This document shows positions 8,331 through 15,122 of a stretch of DNA of 44,877 nucleotides, piece by piece. Within the stretch, counting starts at the first letter, position 1, and each line of letters begins with the position of its first letter. Where the stretch lies: assembly GCA_016178045.1 (NCBI GenBank), contig JACOUE010000032.1, positions 1 through 44,877 on the forward strand, in the 5' to 3' direction. A program made the translations under genes and the position numbers. The DNA is from Chloroflexota bacterium (GTDB lineage Bacteria > Chloroflexota > Dehalococcoidia > SM23-28-2 > JACOUE01). Below the pieces are notes generated by a model. It saw only the letters and a program-made list of their open reading frames with translations, was not told the DNA's origin and searched no databases.

Positions 8331-9629
8331 CTACGCCTCCGGCACCGAGCCCCCGGGCCGCAGCGGGTACGGCTCGTAGAGGATGGCACCGACCTCCTTG
8401 ACCAGGACGGGCCGCTTCGCCCGGTGCTCCGGCCGAAGGTGCCCCAGCACCTGTCCCCACCCCACGACCAGCACCACCGCCAACGCCCAGTTGGCCACGG
8501 CAAAGGCCGGCAGCACTGCCTCGGCGGCGAAGCCGTTCTCCTGCCAGATCAGCACCTCGAGGCCGGCAAGGAGGACGTTGACCAGCAACAGCGGCAGCAG
8601 GTACTTCCAGGCGAACCCCATCAGCTGGTCGACGCGCAGGCGGGGGAGGGTCCCTCGCATCCAGATGAAGACGAAGAAGAAGCCGTAGAGCTTGCCCAGG
8701 AAGATGAGCCAGCCGGGCACCCACTCTTCCAGCCCCCACAGTGTCCAGCCGCCCAGGTACATCGTGACCACGATCGCCGCTATGGCGAAGCCGGCCACGT
8801 ACTCCGCCAGCTGAAACATCCCCCAGCGGATGCCGCCGTACTCCGTGTGGTAGCCGGCCACGATCTCCGACTCCGCCTCGGCGATGTCGGTGGGCGTGCG
8901 GTTTATCTCCACCGCCCCGGCGAAGATATAGGCCAGCAGGGCCAGGGGCTGGACGAAGACGATCCAGGTGTTGAAGTCGTCCTGCCAGCCGACGATGGCG
9001 CCCATGCGCATGCTGTTGGTGAACACCACCACGGCCAGCAGCGCCAGCACCTGCACCAGCTCGTAGCTGATGAGCATCGCCACGGTGCGCATCGCTCCCA
9101 GGAGGGAGAACTTGTTGCTGGACGACCAGCCGGCCATGAAAACGACAATCGTGTTGATGGAGCCGATGGCGATCACGAAAAGGACGCCCACGTTCAGGTC
9201 GGCGAGCACCATCCTTTCGCCGAACGGCAGCACGGCGAACACGACCAGCGCCGGCACCATCACCAGGATGGGCGACGCCCAAAAGAGGAGGCGGTCGGCG
9301 TTGCGGGGCGTGATCATCTCCTTGGTCAGGACCTTGAGGGCGTCGGCGACGGGCTGGAGCAGGCCCAGCGGGCCGGCGCGGTTCGGCCCCAGCCGCACTT
9401 GAATGCGGGCCACCAGCCGGCGCTCCGCCCAGACGAAGAAGAGCTGGCTGAAGACGGACCAGAGGAGGATGCCCACGATGCCGATGAGCCCCGACACGAC
9501 GTAGGGCAGCCAGCTCGGGCCGCCCCGGTCATCGATCCAGCCGAGTAGACCGCCGACGGCGTTGCCCAGGTCGCGCAGGTCCCACCACTCGGCCAGGGGC
9601 GGGCCTGCCCTGAGCCAGTCGAAGGGCAT
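8331..9629 (-). CDS. nuoH: NADH-quinone oxidoreductase subunit H
   Basis: Quinone-site membrane subunit that links the peripheral and membrane arms, 432 aa. Signatures: AERRLVARIQVRLGPNRAGP, MAGWSSSNKFSLLGAMRTVA, EINRTPTDIAEAESEIVAGY and WMRGTLPRLRVDQLMGFAWK. Its ATG overlaps the nuoD stop by one base (TGATG). The first nine codons (MPFDWLRAG) coincide with a short palindromic repeat, so the N terminus has probably been extended or rewritten by that element. Confidence 0.97.
   Translation of the reverse strand: MPFDWLRAGPPLAEWWDLRDLGNAVGGLLGWIDDRGGPSWLPYVVSGLIGIVGILLWSVFSQLFFVWAERRLVARIQVRLGPNRAGPLGLLQPVADALKVLTKEMITPRNADRLLFWASPILVMVPALVVFAVLPFGERMVLADLNVGVLFVIAIGSINTIVVFMAGWSSSNKFSLLGAMRTVAMLISYELVQVLALLAVVVFTNSMRMGAIVGWQDDFNTWIVFVQPLALLAYIFAGAVEINRTPTDIAEAESEIVAGYHTEYGGIRWGMFQLAEYVAGFAIAAIVVTMYLGGWTLWGLEEWVPGWLIFLGKLYGFFFVFIWMRGTLPRLRVDQLMGFAWKYLLPLLLVNVLLAGLEVLIWQENGFAAEAVLPAFAVANWALAVVLVVGWGQVLGHLRPEHRAKRPVLVKEVGAILYEPYPLRPGGSVPEA
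9604..9628. repeat. CTTCGAC-type palindromic repeat forming the nuoH 5' end
   Basis: On the minus strand the sequence reads TGCCCTTCGACTGGCTCAGG and continues GCAGG, with GCCCT/AGGGC arms. It closely resembles the CTTCGACNGGCTCAGG core of a repeat family found elsewhere in the window (23211-23237). It supplies all but the first base of the nuoH start codon and the following codons. Confidence 0.6.
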
Positions 9630-10732
9630 CAGCGGTCCACCTCGCCCATAACGATGTCGACGCTCCCCAGCACCACGATGGCATCGGCAACGGTCAGGCC
9701 TACCGTCATCTCCCGGAGGGCGGACAGGTTGATGTACGAAGCGGCGCGGATGTGGAAGCGGAAGGGCGCCGGCCCGCCGTCGCTGACGACGTAAAAGCCG
9801 AGCTCCCCCCGCGGCGACTCGATGCGGGCGTACGTCTCGCCGGGGGGAGGCATCAAAGCCACCGGGATGTCCACGTTCACCGGGCCGCCGGGGAGGGCGT
9901 CCAGCCCCTGCTCCAGGATGCGCACGCTCTGCCGCATCTCCTCCATCCGCACCAGGAATCGGTCGTAGGAGTCGCCGTTGGTGCCGACGGGGATGTCGAA
10001 GTCGACCTGGTCGTAGACGGCGTAGGGATCGGCCTTGCGGAGGTCCCAGGCCACGCCGCTGCCGCGGAGCATGGGCCCGCTGATCGAGTAGGCGATGGCC
10101 ATATCGGCGGGCAGGATGCCGACGCCCCGGGCCCGGGCGACCAGGATCTCGTTCTCCAGGAGCAGCCCCTCGTACTCGGCGATGCGGTCCGGCATCTCCT
10201 TGACCAGGGCCCGGCAGGCCGGCACGAACCCGTCGGGGACGTCAAAGGCGACGCCGCCGATGCGCATGTAGTTGACGGTGAGGCGGGCGCCGCAGGCCAT
10301 CTCGAACAGGTCGAGCACCTTCTCGCGCTCCCTGAGCATGTACATCAGGGGTGTGTGCCAGGCGCCGCAGTCGTTGATGAAGGTGCCGATGGCCAGGGCG
10401 TGGCTGGCGATCCGCTGCAGCTCCGACATGATCACCCGCAGCCACTGCGCCCGCTCCGGCACCTCGACGCCCGCCAGCTTCTCCGCGGCCAGGCAGTAGG
10501 CCAGGTTCCCCGTCATCGCTGCCAGGTAGTCGGCCCGGTCGGTGAAGGGGATGTTCTGGGTGTAGGTGCGCTCCTCCGCGAGCTTCTCCATGCTGCGGTG
10601 GAGGTACCCCAGGATCATGTCGACGTCGATGATGCGCTCGCCGTCCAGGGTCAGCTTCATGCGGAAGACGCCGTGGGTGCTGGGGTGCTGCGGCCCGATG
10701 TTGACGACGAAGGGCTCGGTCTTCATCGCCAC
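9629..10732 (-). CDS. nuoD: NADH-quinone oxidoreductase subunit D
   Basis: 49-kDa-type quinone-binding subunit of the complex I peripheral arm, 367 aa, at the short end for the family. It carries IGPQHPSTHGVFRM near the N terminus (quinone-site His loop), GYLHRSMEKLAEERTYTQ, and RPLR-free but otherwise typical PRGELGFYVVSDGG near the C terminus. In canonical complex I this subunit packs against NuoB, which is not encoded here. A 98-bp gap with a hairpin repeat separates it from nuoC. Confidence 0.97.
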   Translation of the reverse strand: MAMKTEPFVVNIGPQHPSTHGVFRMKLTLDGERIIDVDMILGYLHRSMEKLAEERTYTQNIPFTDRADYLAAMTGNLAYCLAAEKLAGVEVPERAQWLRVIMSELQRIASHALAIGTFINDCGAWHTPLMYMLREREKVLDLFEMACGARLTVNYMRIGGVAFDVPDGFVPACRALVKEMPDRIAEYEGLLLENEILVARARGVGILPADMAIAYSISGPMLRGSGVAWDLRKADPYAVYDQVDFDIPVGTNGDSYDRFLVRMEEMRQSVRILEQGLDALPGGPVNVDIPVALMPPPGETYARIESPRGELGFYVVSDGGPAPFRFHIRAASYINLSALREMTVGLTVADAIVVLGSVDIVMGEVDR

Positions 10733-10774
10733 CGCGCGGGCCCTCCGCAGAACATCCTGAAGGGTGTGGCAGCC

Positions 10775-10810
10775 TTCGCTTCCTCGATGCCGCAGCCTTC
10801 AGGCTGCGGT
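10775..10810. repeat. Hairpin repeat between nuoC and nuoD
   Basis: CCGCAGCC-TTCA-GGCTGCGG (10790-10809) is a perfect 8-bp stem. It is preceded at about 10752-10767 by a weaker palindrome centred on CCTGAAGG. The TTCA-centred stem matches the first hairpin of the other interspersed copies in the window. Confidence 0.8.
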
Positions 10811-10830
10811 CGTGGAAAAGACGTCACCGC

Positions 10831-11349
10831 TTATCCCCTCCCCACGTCCGGCTCGCCCGGCTCGCCGGGGAAGCGGTGGAGGCCCGGCATGCGTTGGCCC
10901 GGCATGCTCAGCCAGTCCTTGCGCAGGGGATGGCCCGGGAACCCTTCCCAGAGGAAGATGCGCCGCAGGCCCGCGTGGCCCGCAAAGCGGATGCCCATCA
11001 GGTCGTACGTCTCGCGCTCCTGGAGGACGGCCCCCGGCCAGACGGGCGCCACCGACGGCACCTCGGGGTCATCGTGGTCCCAGGACTTCACCTTGAGCAC
11101 GCCCAACTGGTTGAGGCGGAACGACTGCAGGTGGTACACCGCCTCGAAGTGGTCCAGCCGGTCGACGCCGGTGAGGGAGGCGAGGAAGCGGAAGTCGGCA
11201 TCCGGGTCGTCGCGGAGGAAGGTACAGACGTCGACCAGTTTCTCCGGCTGCACCTCGACCCACTCAGGGAGAGCCTCGACCACCGTCTGCGGGAGCTTTT
11301 GCTCGATCCGCTGCGCCAGTTCGAGGCCCGAGAGGAAGCGAGTGGGCAT
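10831..11349 (-). CDS. nuoC: NADH-quinone oxidoreductase subunit C
   Basis: 30-kDa-type peripheral-arm subunit, 172 aa, not fused to NuoD. Family stretches: FRFLASLTGVDRLDHFEAVYHL, ERETYDLMGIRFAGH and LRRIFLWEGFPGHPLRKD. It starts three bases after the nuoA stop, exactly where nuoB would normally lie. Confidence 0.96.
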   Translation of the reverse strand: MPTRFLSGLELAQRIEQKLPQTVVEALPEWVEVQPEKLVDVCTFLRDDPDADFRFLASLTGVDRLDHFEAVYHLQSFRLNQLGVLKVKSWDHDDPEVPSVAPVWPGAVLQERETYDLMGIRFAGHAGLRRIFLWEGFPGHPLRKDWLSMPGQRMPGLHRFPGEPGEPDVGRG

Positions 11350-11352
11350 GCC

Positions 11353-11724
11353 CTACGTCCACTCAAGCGCCTTCTTGCGCCAGGCGTAGCCGAGGCCGAT
11401 GGAGAGGATGATTACGAAAGTGAGCACCTCTACGAAGCCGGCGACGGCCACCCGCCGGAACGAGACGGCCCAGGGATAGAGGAAGACCGCCTCGACGTCG
11501 AAGATGACGAAGAGGAGGGCGAAGTAGTAGTAGCGGAAGTTGAACTGCACCCAGGTGGGGCCTTCGGTAACCACGCCGCACTCGTACGTGTCCTCCTTGA
11601 CCGGGTCCGGCGCGTCGGGACGGATGCGGAGGCGGGCGAAGAGCCACGACGTGGCGACGCCGCCTAGGGGGAAGACGAGAGCGAGAACGATGAGAAAGCC
11701 GACGTGGCCCCACTCAGAAAGCAT
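11353..11724 (-). CDS. nuoA: NADH-quinone oxidoreductase subunit A
   Basis: Small three-helix subunit of complex I, first gene of the operon. Signatures: YECGVVTEGPTWVQFNFRYY and ALLFVIFDVEAVFLYPWA. I place the start at the ATG at 11724 (123 aa, usual length) because the promoter at 11765-11793 would start transcription near 11758, which excludes the upstream ATG of the same frame at 11793. Confidence 0.95.
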   Translation of the reverse strand: MLSEWGHVGFLIVLALVFPLGGVATSWLFARLRIRPDAPDPVKEDTYECGVVTEGPTWVQFNFRYYYFALLFVIFDVEAVFLYPWAVSFRRVAVAGFVEVLTFVIILSIGLGYAWRKKALEWT

Positions 11725-11764
11725 TCGGACTAAGACTTTGTGAATTTCGTCGCTTTTGCGCGGT

Positions 11765-11793
11765 AGTATAGCACAGCGTCTGGAGACGAACAA
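11765..11793 (-). promoter_or_regulatory. nuo operon promoter
   Basis: Minus-strand TTGTTC (11793-11788), 17-bp spacer, TATACT (11770-11765) preceded by TGC, an extended -10 of the form TGCTATACT. The same nine bases occur before argF and rph. The predicted leader to the nuoA ATG is about 33 bases. Confidence 0.7.
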
Positions 11794-11814
11794 GGACGGC
11801 CGCCGGCCCGGCTG

Positions 11815-11826
11815 ATTTTCGAAAAT
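11815..11826. promoter_or_regulatory. AT-rich palindrome in the nuoA/PadR-operon divergent gap
   Basis: ATTTTCGAAAAT is a perfect 12-bp palindrome in an otherwise high-GC region. It lies upstream of both the nuo promoter and the PadR-operon promoter, so it is a candidate operator. The binding protein is unknown; the adjacent PadR protein is one possibility. Confidence 0.45.
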
Positions 11827-11852
11827 ACATTAGAATTTGCTGCTACACCCTC

Positions 11853-11880
11853 TTGACAGGATACATAGTGAGGGTATTAT
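11853..11880 (+). promoter_or_regulatory. Promoter of the PadR operon
   Basis: Perfect TTGACA (11853-11858), 16-bp spacer, TATTAT (11875-11880), followed by an AT-rich stretch. A strong GGAGGAGG ribosome site precedes the ATG at 11927. The leader is about 40 bases. This is the most consensus-like sigma-70-type promoter seen in the window. Confidence 0.8.
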
Positions 11881-11926
11881 ATAAATGATGTTATAGCGAA
11901 CAGATGGTTTATGGAGGAGGCGCACC

Positions 11927-12157
11927 ATGTTCGACCCGCTGTATGACGAGCTCATGGTAAAGGCGACCCTGGCCGACCGGGACCGCGAGGCCCGGGAGAT
12001 CGTCCGCACTGCCGCGCTCAGCCACGTTCCCCGCAGCCTGCGGGCGGGGTTCGCCGCCCGGCTGGCCCGCATCGCCCTTCGCCTCGACCGGGAGGCAGCC
12101 CGCGACTGGCTTTCGGGAGACGCCGGCCGGCCCATCACCAACGGGTCGCCCAGCTAG
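11927..12157 (+). CDS. Small hypothetical protein upstream of PadR
   Basis: A 76-aa charged, alpha-helical protein with no membrane segment or motif I recognise (N terminus MFDPLYDELMVKATLADRDR). The start is supported by GGAGGAGG eight bases upstream and a strong promoter. It is the first gene of a three-gene operon with the PadR regulator 26 bases downstream and a two-helix membrane protein. Function is unknown. Its arginine/alanine-rich C-terminal half is typical of this genome's codon bias, so coding status rests on the expression signals. Confidence 0.7.
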   Translation: MFDPLYDELMVKATLADRDREAREIVRTAALSHVPRSLRAGFAARLARIALRLDREAARDWLSGDAGRPITNGSPS

Positions 12158-12183
12158 CCTTGGTAACACGGGGGTAAACGCAG

Positions 12184-12858
12184 ATGTCGCTGAAGCACAC
12201 GCTGCTCGGTTTCCTCAACTACGGCCCGATGACCGGCTACGAGCTCAAGAAGGCCTTCGACGTCTCGGTGGCCCACTTCTGGAACGCCGAGCTCAGCCAG
12301 ATCTATCCCACCCTCAAGCAGATGGAGGGCGAAGGCCTGGTGGAGATGCGGGTAGACGTACAACAGGACCGGCCGAACCGCAAGGTCTATTCCATCAGCG
12401 AAGCGGGCCACCAAGAACTGCTGGAGTGGCTAGGCAAGCCGGCTGAACCCGACCAGATCCGCGAGCCGATCCTGATCAAGGTGTTCTTCGGCGCCTCTCT
12501 GCGCAAGGAAGAGCTAATTGGCGTCCTGCGCCAGCGGATCGAGGAGTTGCACGGCTACAGCCAGTACCTAGAGCAGTGCCGCACCCTCAGCCAGATGTTC
12601 GCCAAGGCGATCGGGCACGAAACTGACGGACTCTTTTGGTCTCTTACCCCGCTCCTCGGTCAGAAGCAGTGCCAGGCGGAGATCGAATGGGCTGAGGATG
12701 CCATCCGGACGATCGAAGAGCTGGACGAGTCCGCCTTTAGTGAGGAATGCCGCCACGGCGACGTAGAGCTGCGCAGGGCCATGGAGATGTTCGCCAAGGC
12801 CGCCATAGGGCACTCCGCCAGCGAGCACGGCGCAGGCGGGGATGACGAAGGCGACTGA
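12184..12858 (+). CDS. PadR-family transcriptional regulator
   Basis: A 224-aa winged-helix repressor. The N-terminal half has the PadR signature LLGFLNYGPMTGYELKKAF followed by SQIYPTLKQMEGEGLVEM and PNRKVYSISEAGHQEL. The C-terminal half is the helical domain of the Vir_act_alpha_C type (LIKVFFGASLRKEELIGVLR) used for dimerisation and ligand sensing. PadR proteins usually autoregulate and control an adjacent gene, here probably the small proteins flanking it. The ligand is unknown. Confidence 0.93.
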   Translation: MSLKHTLLGFLNYGPMTGYELKKAFDVSVAHFWNAELSQIYPTLKQMEGEGLVEMRVDVQQDRPNRKVYSISEAGHQELLEWLGKPAEPDQIREPILIKVFFGASLRKEELIGVLRQRIEELHGYSQYLEQCRTLSQMFAKAIGHETDGLFWSLTPLLGQKQCQAEIEWAEDAIRTIEELDESAFSEECRHGDVELRRAMEMFAKAAIGHSASEHGAGGDDEGD

Positions 12859-12893
12859 GGGCCCCATCTCCGCACCGGGAAGGAGGAGGTCAG

Positions 12894-13178
12894 ATGACCG
12901 ATAGAGACAGTGGCGAGTCCGCTCGCGCCCATCGCTGGTTTCACTTTTTTCAGCACCTCACCACTTTTGTCTTTGTGATCCTGGTGATCCTCGTCATCGA
13001 CGTATTGAGCGGGACGGATGATTTCTTCGTGCAGTGGGTGGCGGCCATCTGGGGCGCCGTTCTGGGTGCGCACCTCCTGAACACCATCCTCAGCGAGCGG
13101 TTTGGCTGGCAGGGCGGAAACTGGTGCGGTGCACGGCACCACGACCGCATCGAGGGCTCCATCCGCCGAAGCAAATAG
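12894..13178 (+). CDS. Two-helix (2TM-type) membrane protein
   Basis: A 94-aa protein with two predicted membrane helices, HLTTFVFVILVILVIDVLSG and FVQWVAAIWGAVLGAHLL, and a charged C terminus. The H...F...V-x-N/D pattern and W-x-W/A-x-x-G turn resemble the bacterial 2TM domain, which often accompanies regulators. GGAGGAGG lies seven bases before the ATG. It is the last gene of the PadR operon, before a strong terminator, and could be a membrane sensor or effector controlled by PadR. That role is inference. Confidence 0.8.
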   Translation: MTDRDSGESARAHRWFHFFQHLTTFVFVILVILVIDVLSGTDDFFVQWVAAIWGAVLGAHLLNTILSERFGWQGGNWCGARHHDRIEGSIRRSK

Positions 13179-13250
13179 ACCCGCACACGGTTCTCCCAAC
13201 CTGTTAGCCCGCCGCCGCCGGACCTTGAGCTAAGTCAACGCACCCTCCCA

Positions 13251-13296
13251 GGCTGCCGGGGCCGGAGAGTTCCGGCCCCGGCAGCCCCTTTTCTTG
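13251..13296 (+). terminator. Strong intrinsic terminator after the PadR operon
   Basis: A perfect 16-bp GC-rich stem (13251-13266 with 13271-13286), a GAGT loop, then CCCTTTTCTT. It ends the PadR operon and insulates the acyl-CoA cluster that follows. Confidence 0.92.
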
Positions 13297-13323
13297 ACAC
13301 CGCCGATGGCCAGCGGATACCAT
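13294..13323 (+). promoter_or_regulatory. Promoter of the DUF35/thiolase genes
   Basis: A perfect TTGACA (13294-13299) and TACCAT (13318-13323) with an 18-bp spacer, immediately after the terminator. The leader of over 100 bases contains a palindromic operator and a hairpin. Confidence 0.55.
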
Positions 13324-13341
13324 CGGTGCTGTCTCCAGAAG

Positions 13342-13357
13342 TTGACGTTAACGTCAG
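13342..13357. promoter_or_regulatory. Palindromic operator, TTGACG-N4-CGTCAR
   Basis: TTGACGTTAACGTCAG contains a perfect 14-bp palindrome (13343-13356). It lies 18 bases downstream of the predicted -10 box. A site with the same half-sites (TTGACG-N4-CGTCAA) overlaps the MaoC promoter at 16641-16656. Such palindromes are typical of dimeric regulators of acyl-CoA catabolism in the TetR or LiuR-like MerR families. The actual regulator is not in this window as far as I can tell. Confidence 0.6.
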
Positions 13358-13373
13358 GGCGGAACAGAGGCTG

Positions 13374-13415
13374 GAGGTTAGAGGCTTGAAGTTGGACTAT
13401 CCAGCCTCCAACCTC
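13374..13415. repeat. Inverted repeat in the DUF35 leader
   Basis: GAGGTTAGAGGCT (13374-13386) pairs with AGCCTCCAACCTC (13403-13415) over 12 of 13 positions with a 16-base loop. It is built of short GAGGYT units and lies between the operator and the GTG start. It looks like another interspersed element captured in a 5' leader. Confidence 0.75.
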
Positions 13416-13437
13416 TAGGTCCTATCCGAGTGAGACC

Positions 13438-13869
13438 GTGAGCCAGCAGACCTACCGCAAGCCCGTCCCCACCCCCAGCCCCGAGACGAAGCGCTACTGG
13501 GAAGGGTGCAAGAACCACGAGCTCTGGCTCCCCTACTGCCGCAGCTGCGAGCGCTTCTTCTTCTACCCCCGCGACTTCTGCCCCCGCTGCTTCTCCTGGG
13601 ACGTCGAGTGGCGCCGCTCCAAGGGGCGGGGCAAGCTGTACAGCTTCGCCATCCACTACCGCGTCTGGCACCCGGCCTGGGCGGCCGAGGTGCCGTACGT
13701 CACCGCCCTCGTCGAACTCGACGAAGGCGTGCGGCTCTACACCAACCTGGTGGACGTGGACGCCGACCCGAAGAAGATCCGCTGCGACCTGCCGGTGGAG
13801 GTCGTCTTCGAAGACGTCAGCGAAGAGATCAGCCTCCCCAAGTTCCGGCCCCTAGACTCGCGCTCATGA
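13438..13869 (+). CDS. DUF35 Zn-ribbon/OB-fold acyl-CoA-associated protein
   Basis: A 143-aa protein with an N-terminal rubredoxin-like zinc ribbon (CRSCERFFFYPRDFCPRC, residues about 34-51) and a C-terminal OB fold. This is the arrangement of DUF35 partners of thiolase-superfamily enzymes, such as BbsA of the benzylsuccinate pathway and the DUF35 domain of ChsH2 that binds the aldolase Ltp2. The GTG start is used and the stop overlaps the next ATG (ATGA), so the two proteins are probably made and act as a complex. The subunit likely shapes or completes the partner's acyl-CoA site. Confidence 0.92.
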   Translation: MSQQTYRKPVPTPSPETKRYWEGCKNHELWLPYCRSCERFFFYPRDFCPRCFSWDVEWRRSKGRGKLYSFAIHYRVWHPAWAAEVPYVTALVELDEGVRLYTNLVDVDADPKKIRCDLPVEVVFEDVSEEISLPKFRPLDSRS

Positions 13870-15077
13870 GCCCCGCAGCCCGCCGCAGCGCCCCCGCCGC
13901 CGCCGACCTGAAGGAAAAGCGGGAGCTCTTCCGCAAGGTCGCCGTCGTCGGCGTGGACGAGTGCGACGAGATCGGCATCGTCCCCCACAAGTCCGTCCTC
14001 CAGCTCCACGCCGAGGCCGCCCGCAACGCCCTGGCCGACGCCGGCATCGACAAGTCGGAGGTCGACGCCGTCCTCACCTGCTCGGCGGGCTGGGCGTCCA
14101 GCCTCCAGGTCGCCGAGTACCTCGGCATCACCCCCAGCTACACGGACAGCACCGCCGTCGGCGGCTCCTCCTTCGTCATTCACGTGGAGCACGCCGCCGC
14201 CGCCATCGCCGCCGGCATCTGCAATGTCGCCCTCATCACCCACGGCGAGACCGGCCACTCCAACCGGTTTCGCCAGGGAGCGGGCCGCCCGGGCCTCGAC
14301 CCCTGGTTCCCCGCCCCCCAGTTCGAAGCGCCCTACCATGTGGGCGGCGCCCCCACCAACTACGCTCTGGCCTGCATGCGCCATATGCACGAGTACGGCA
14401 CCACCCACGAGCAGCTGGCCGAGATCGCCGTCGCCACCCGGAAATGGGCCCAGCTCAACCCGAAGGCGATGATGCGCGAGCCGCTCACCATGGAGGATGT
14501 GCTCTCGTCGCGCTGGATAACCTACCCCTTCCACCTCTACGACTGCTGCCTCGTCACCGACGCCGGCGGCGCCGTGGTGGTCACCAGCGCCGAGCGCGCC
14601 CGCGACTGCCGTAAATCGCCGGTCTGGGTCCTCGGCTCCGGTGAGGCGACCACCCATCAGTCGATCTCACAGATGCCGGACCTGACCCAGACCCCGGCCC
14701 GCCACTCGGGGGCCCGCGCCTTCTCCATGGCCGGCGTCCGCCCCGAGGAGATCGACGTGGTGGAGGTGTACGACTCGTTCACCTATACCGCCCTGGTCAC
14801 CCTGGAGGAGCTGGGGTTCTGCGCCAAGGGCGAGGGCGGCCCCTTCGTATCCGGCCAGCGCACCGCCCCCGGCGGCGACTTGCCAATGAATACGCACGGC
14901 GGCGGCCTCTCCTACACTCACCCGGGCATGTACGGCATCTTCCTCATCATCGAGGCCGTGCGCCAGCTCCGCGCCGAGTGCGGCGAGCGGCAGGTGCCGG
15001 GCGCCAAGCTGGCCCTGGTCAACGGCACCGGCGGCGTGCTATCGTCCACGGGCACGCTGATCCTGGGAGCGGACTAG
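13866..15077 (+). CDS. Thiolase-superfamily protein (SCP2/Ltp2-like), catalytic cysteines absent
   Basis: A 403-aa thiolase-fold protein started at the ATG that overlaps the DUF35 stop; the frame is open further upstream but that part runs antiparallel in meaning to DUF35. At the nucleophile position, where thiolases have NxxCxSG, the sequence reads STAVGGSSF (residues about 95-103). At the C-terminal Cys-x-GG position it reads VNGTGG (385-390). Both catalytic cysteines are therefore missing. The histidine loop NTHGGGLSYTHPG (342-353) is kept. Tyrosines at 302, 307 and 350 fall about where the retro-aldolase Ltp2 uses two tyrosines. I infer a retro-aldol or other C-C cleavage of acyl-CoA rather than thiolysis. 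It is commonly annotated as acetyl-CoA acetyltransferase. Confidence 0.9.
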   Translation: MSPAARRSAPAAADLKEKRELFRKVAVVGVDECDEIGIVPHKSVLQLHAEAARNALADAGIDKSEVDAVLTCSAGWASSLQVAEYLGITPSYTDSTAVGGSSFVIHVEHAAAAIAAGICNVALITHGETGHSNRFRQGAGRPGLDPWFPAPQFEAPYHVGGAPTNYALACMRHMHEYGTTHEQLAEIAVATRKWAQLNPKAMMREPLTMEDVLSSRWITYPFHLYDCCLVTDAGGAVVVTSAERARDCRKSPVWVLGSGEATTHQSISQMPDLTQTPARHSGARAFSMAGVRPEEIDVVEVYDSFTYTALVTLEELGFCAKGEGGPFVSGQRTAPGGDLPMNTHGGGLSYTHPGMYGIFLIIEAVRQLRAECGERQVPGAKLALVNGTGGVLSSTGTLILGAD

Positions 15078-15122
15078 AAAGGGAGGACGCGCATTGGCGA
15101 ACAGCTCGGTGATGCGGGTGCG

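Noticed and set aside
7776-9548. 590-codon plus-strand frame antisense to nuoH and nuoJ
   Set aside because: Same shadow composition; the opposite strand has intact complex I subunits.
13506-13865. N-terminal extension of the thiolase-like gene
   Set aside because: The frame is open but overlaps the DUF35 gene in another frame and is Leu/Pro/Arg-rich; family similarity begins only after the ATG at 13866.
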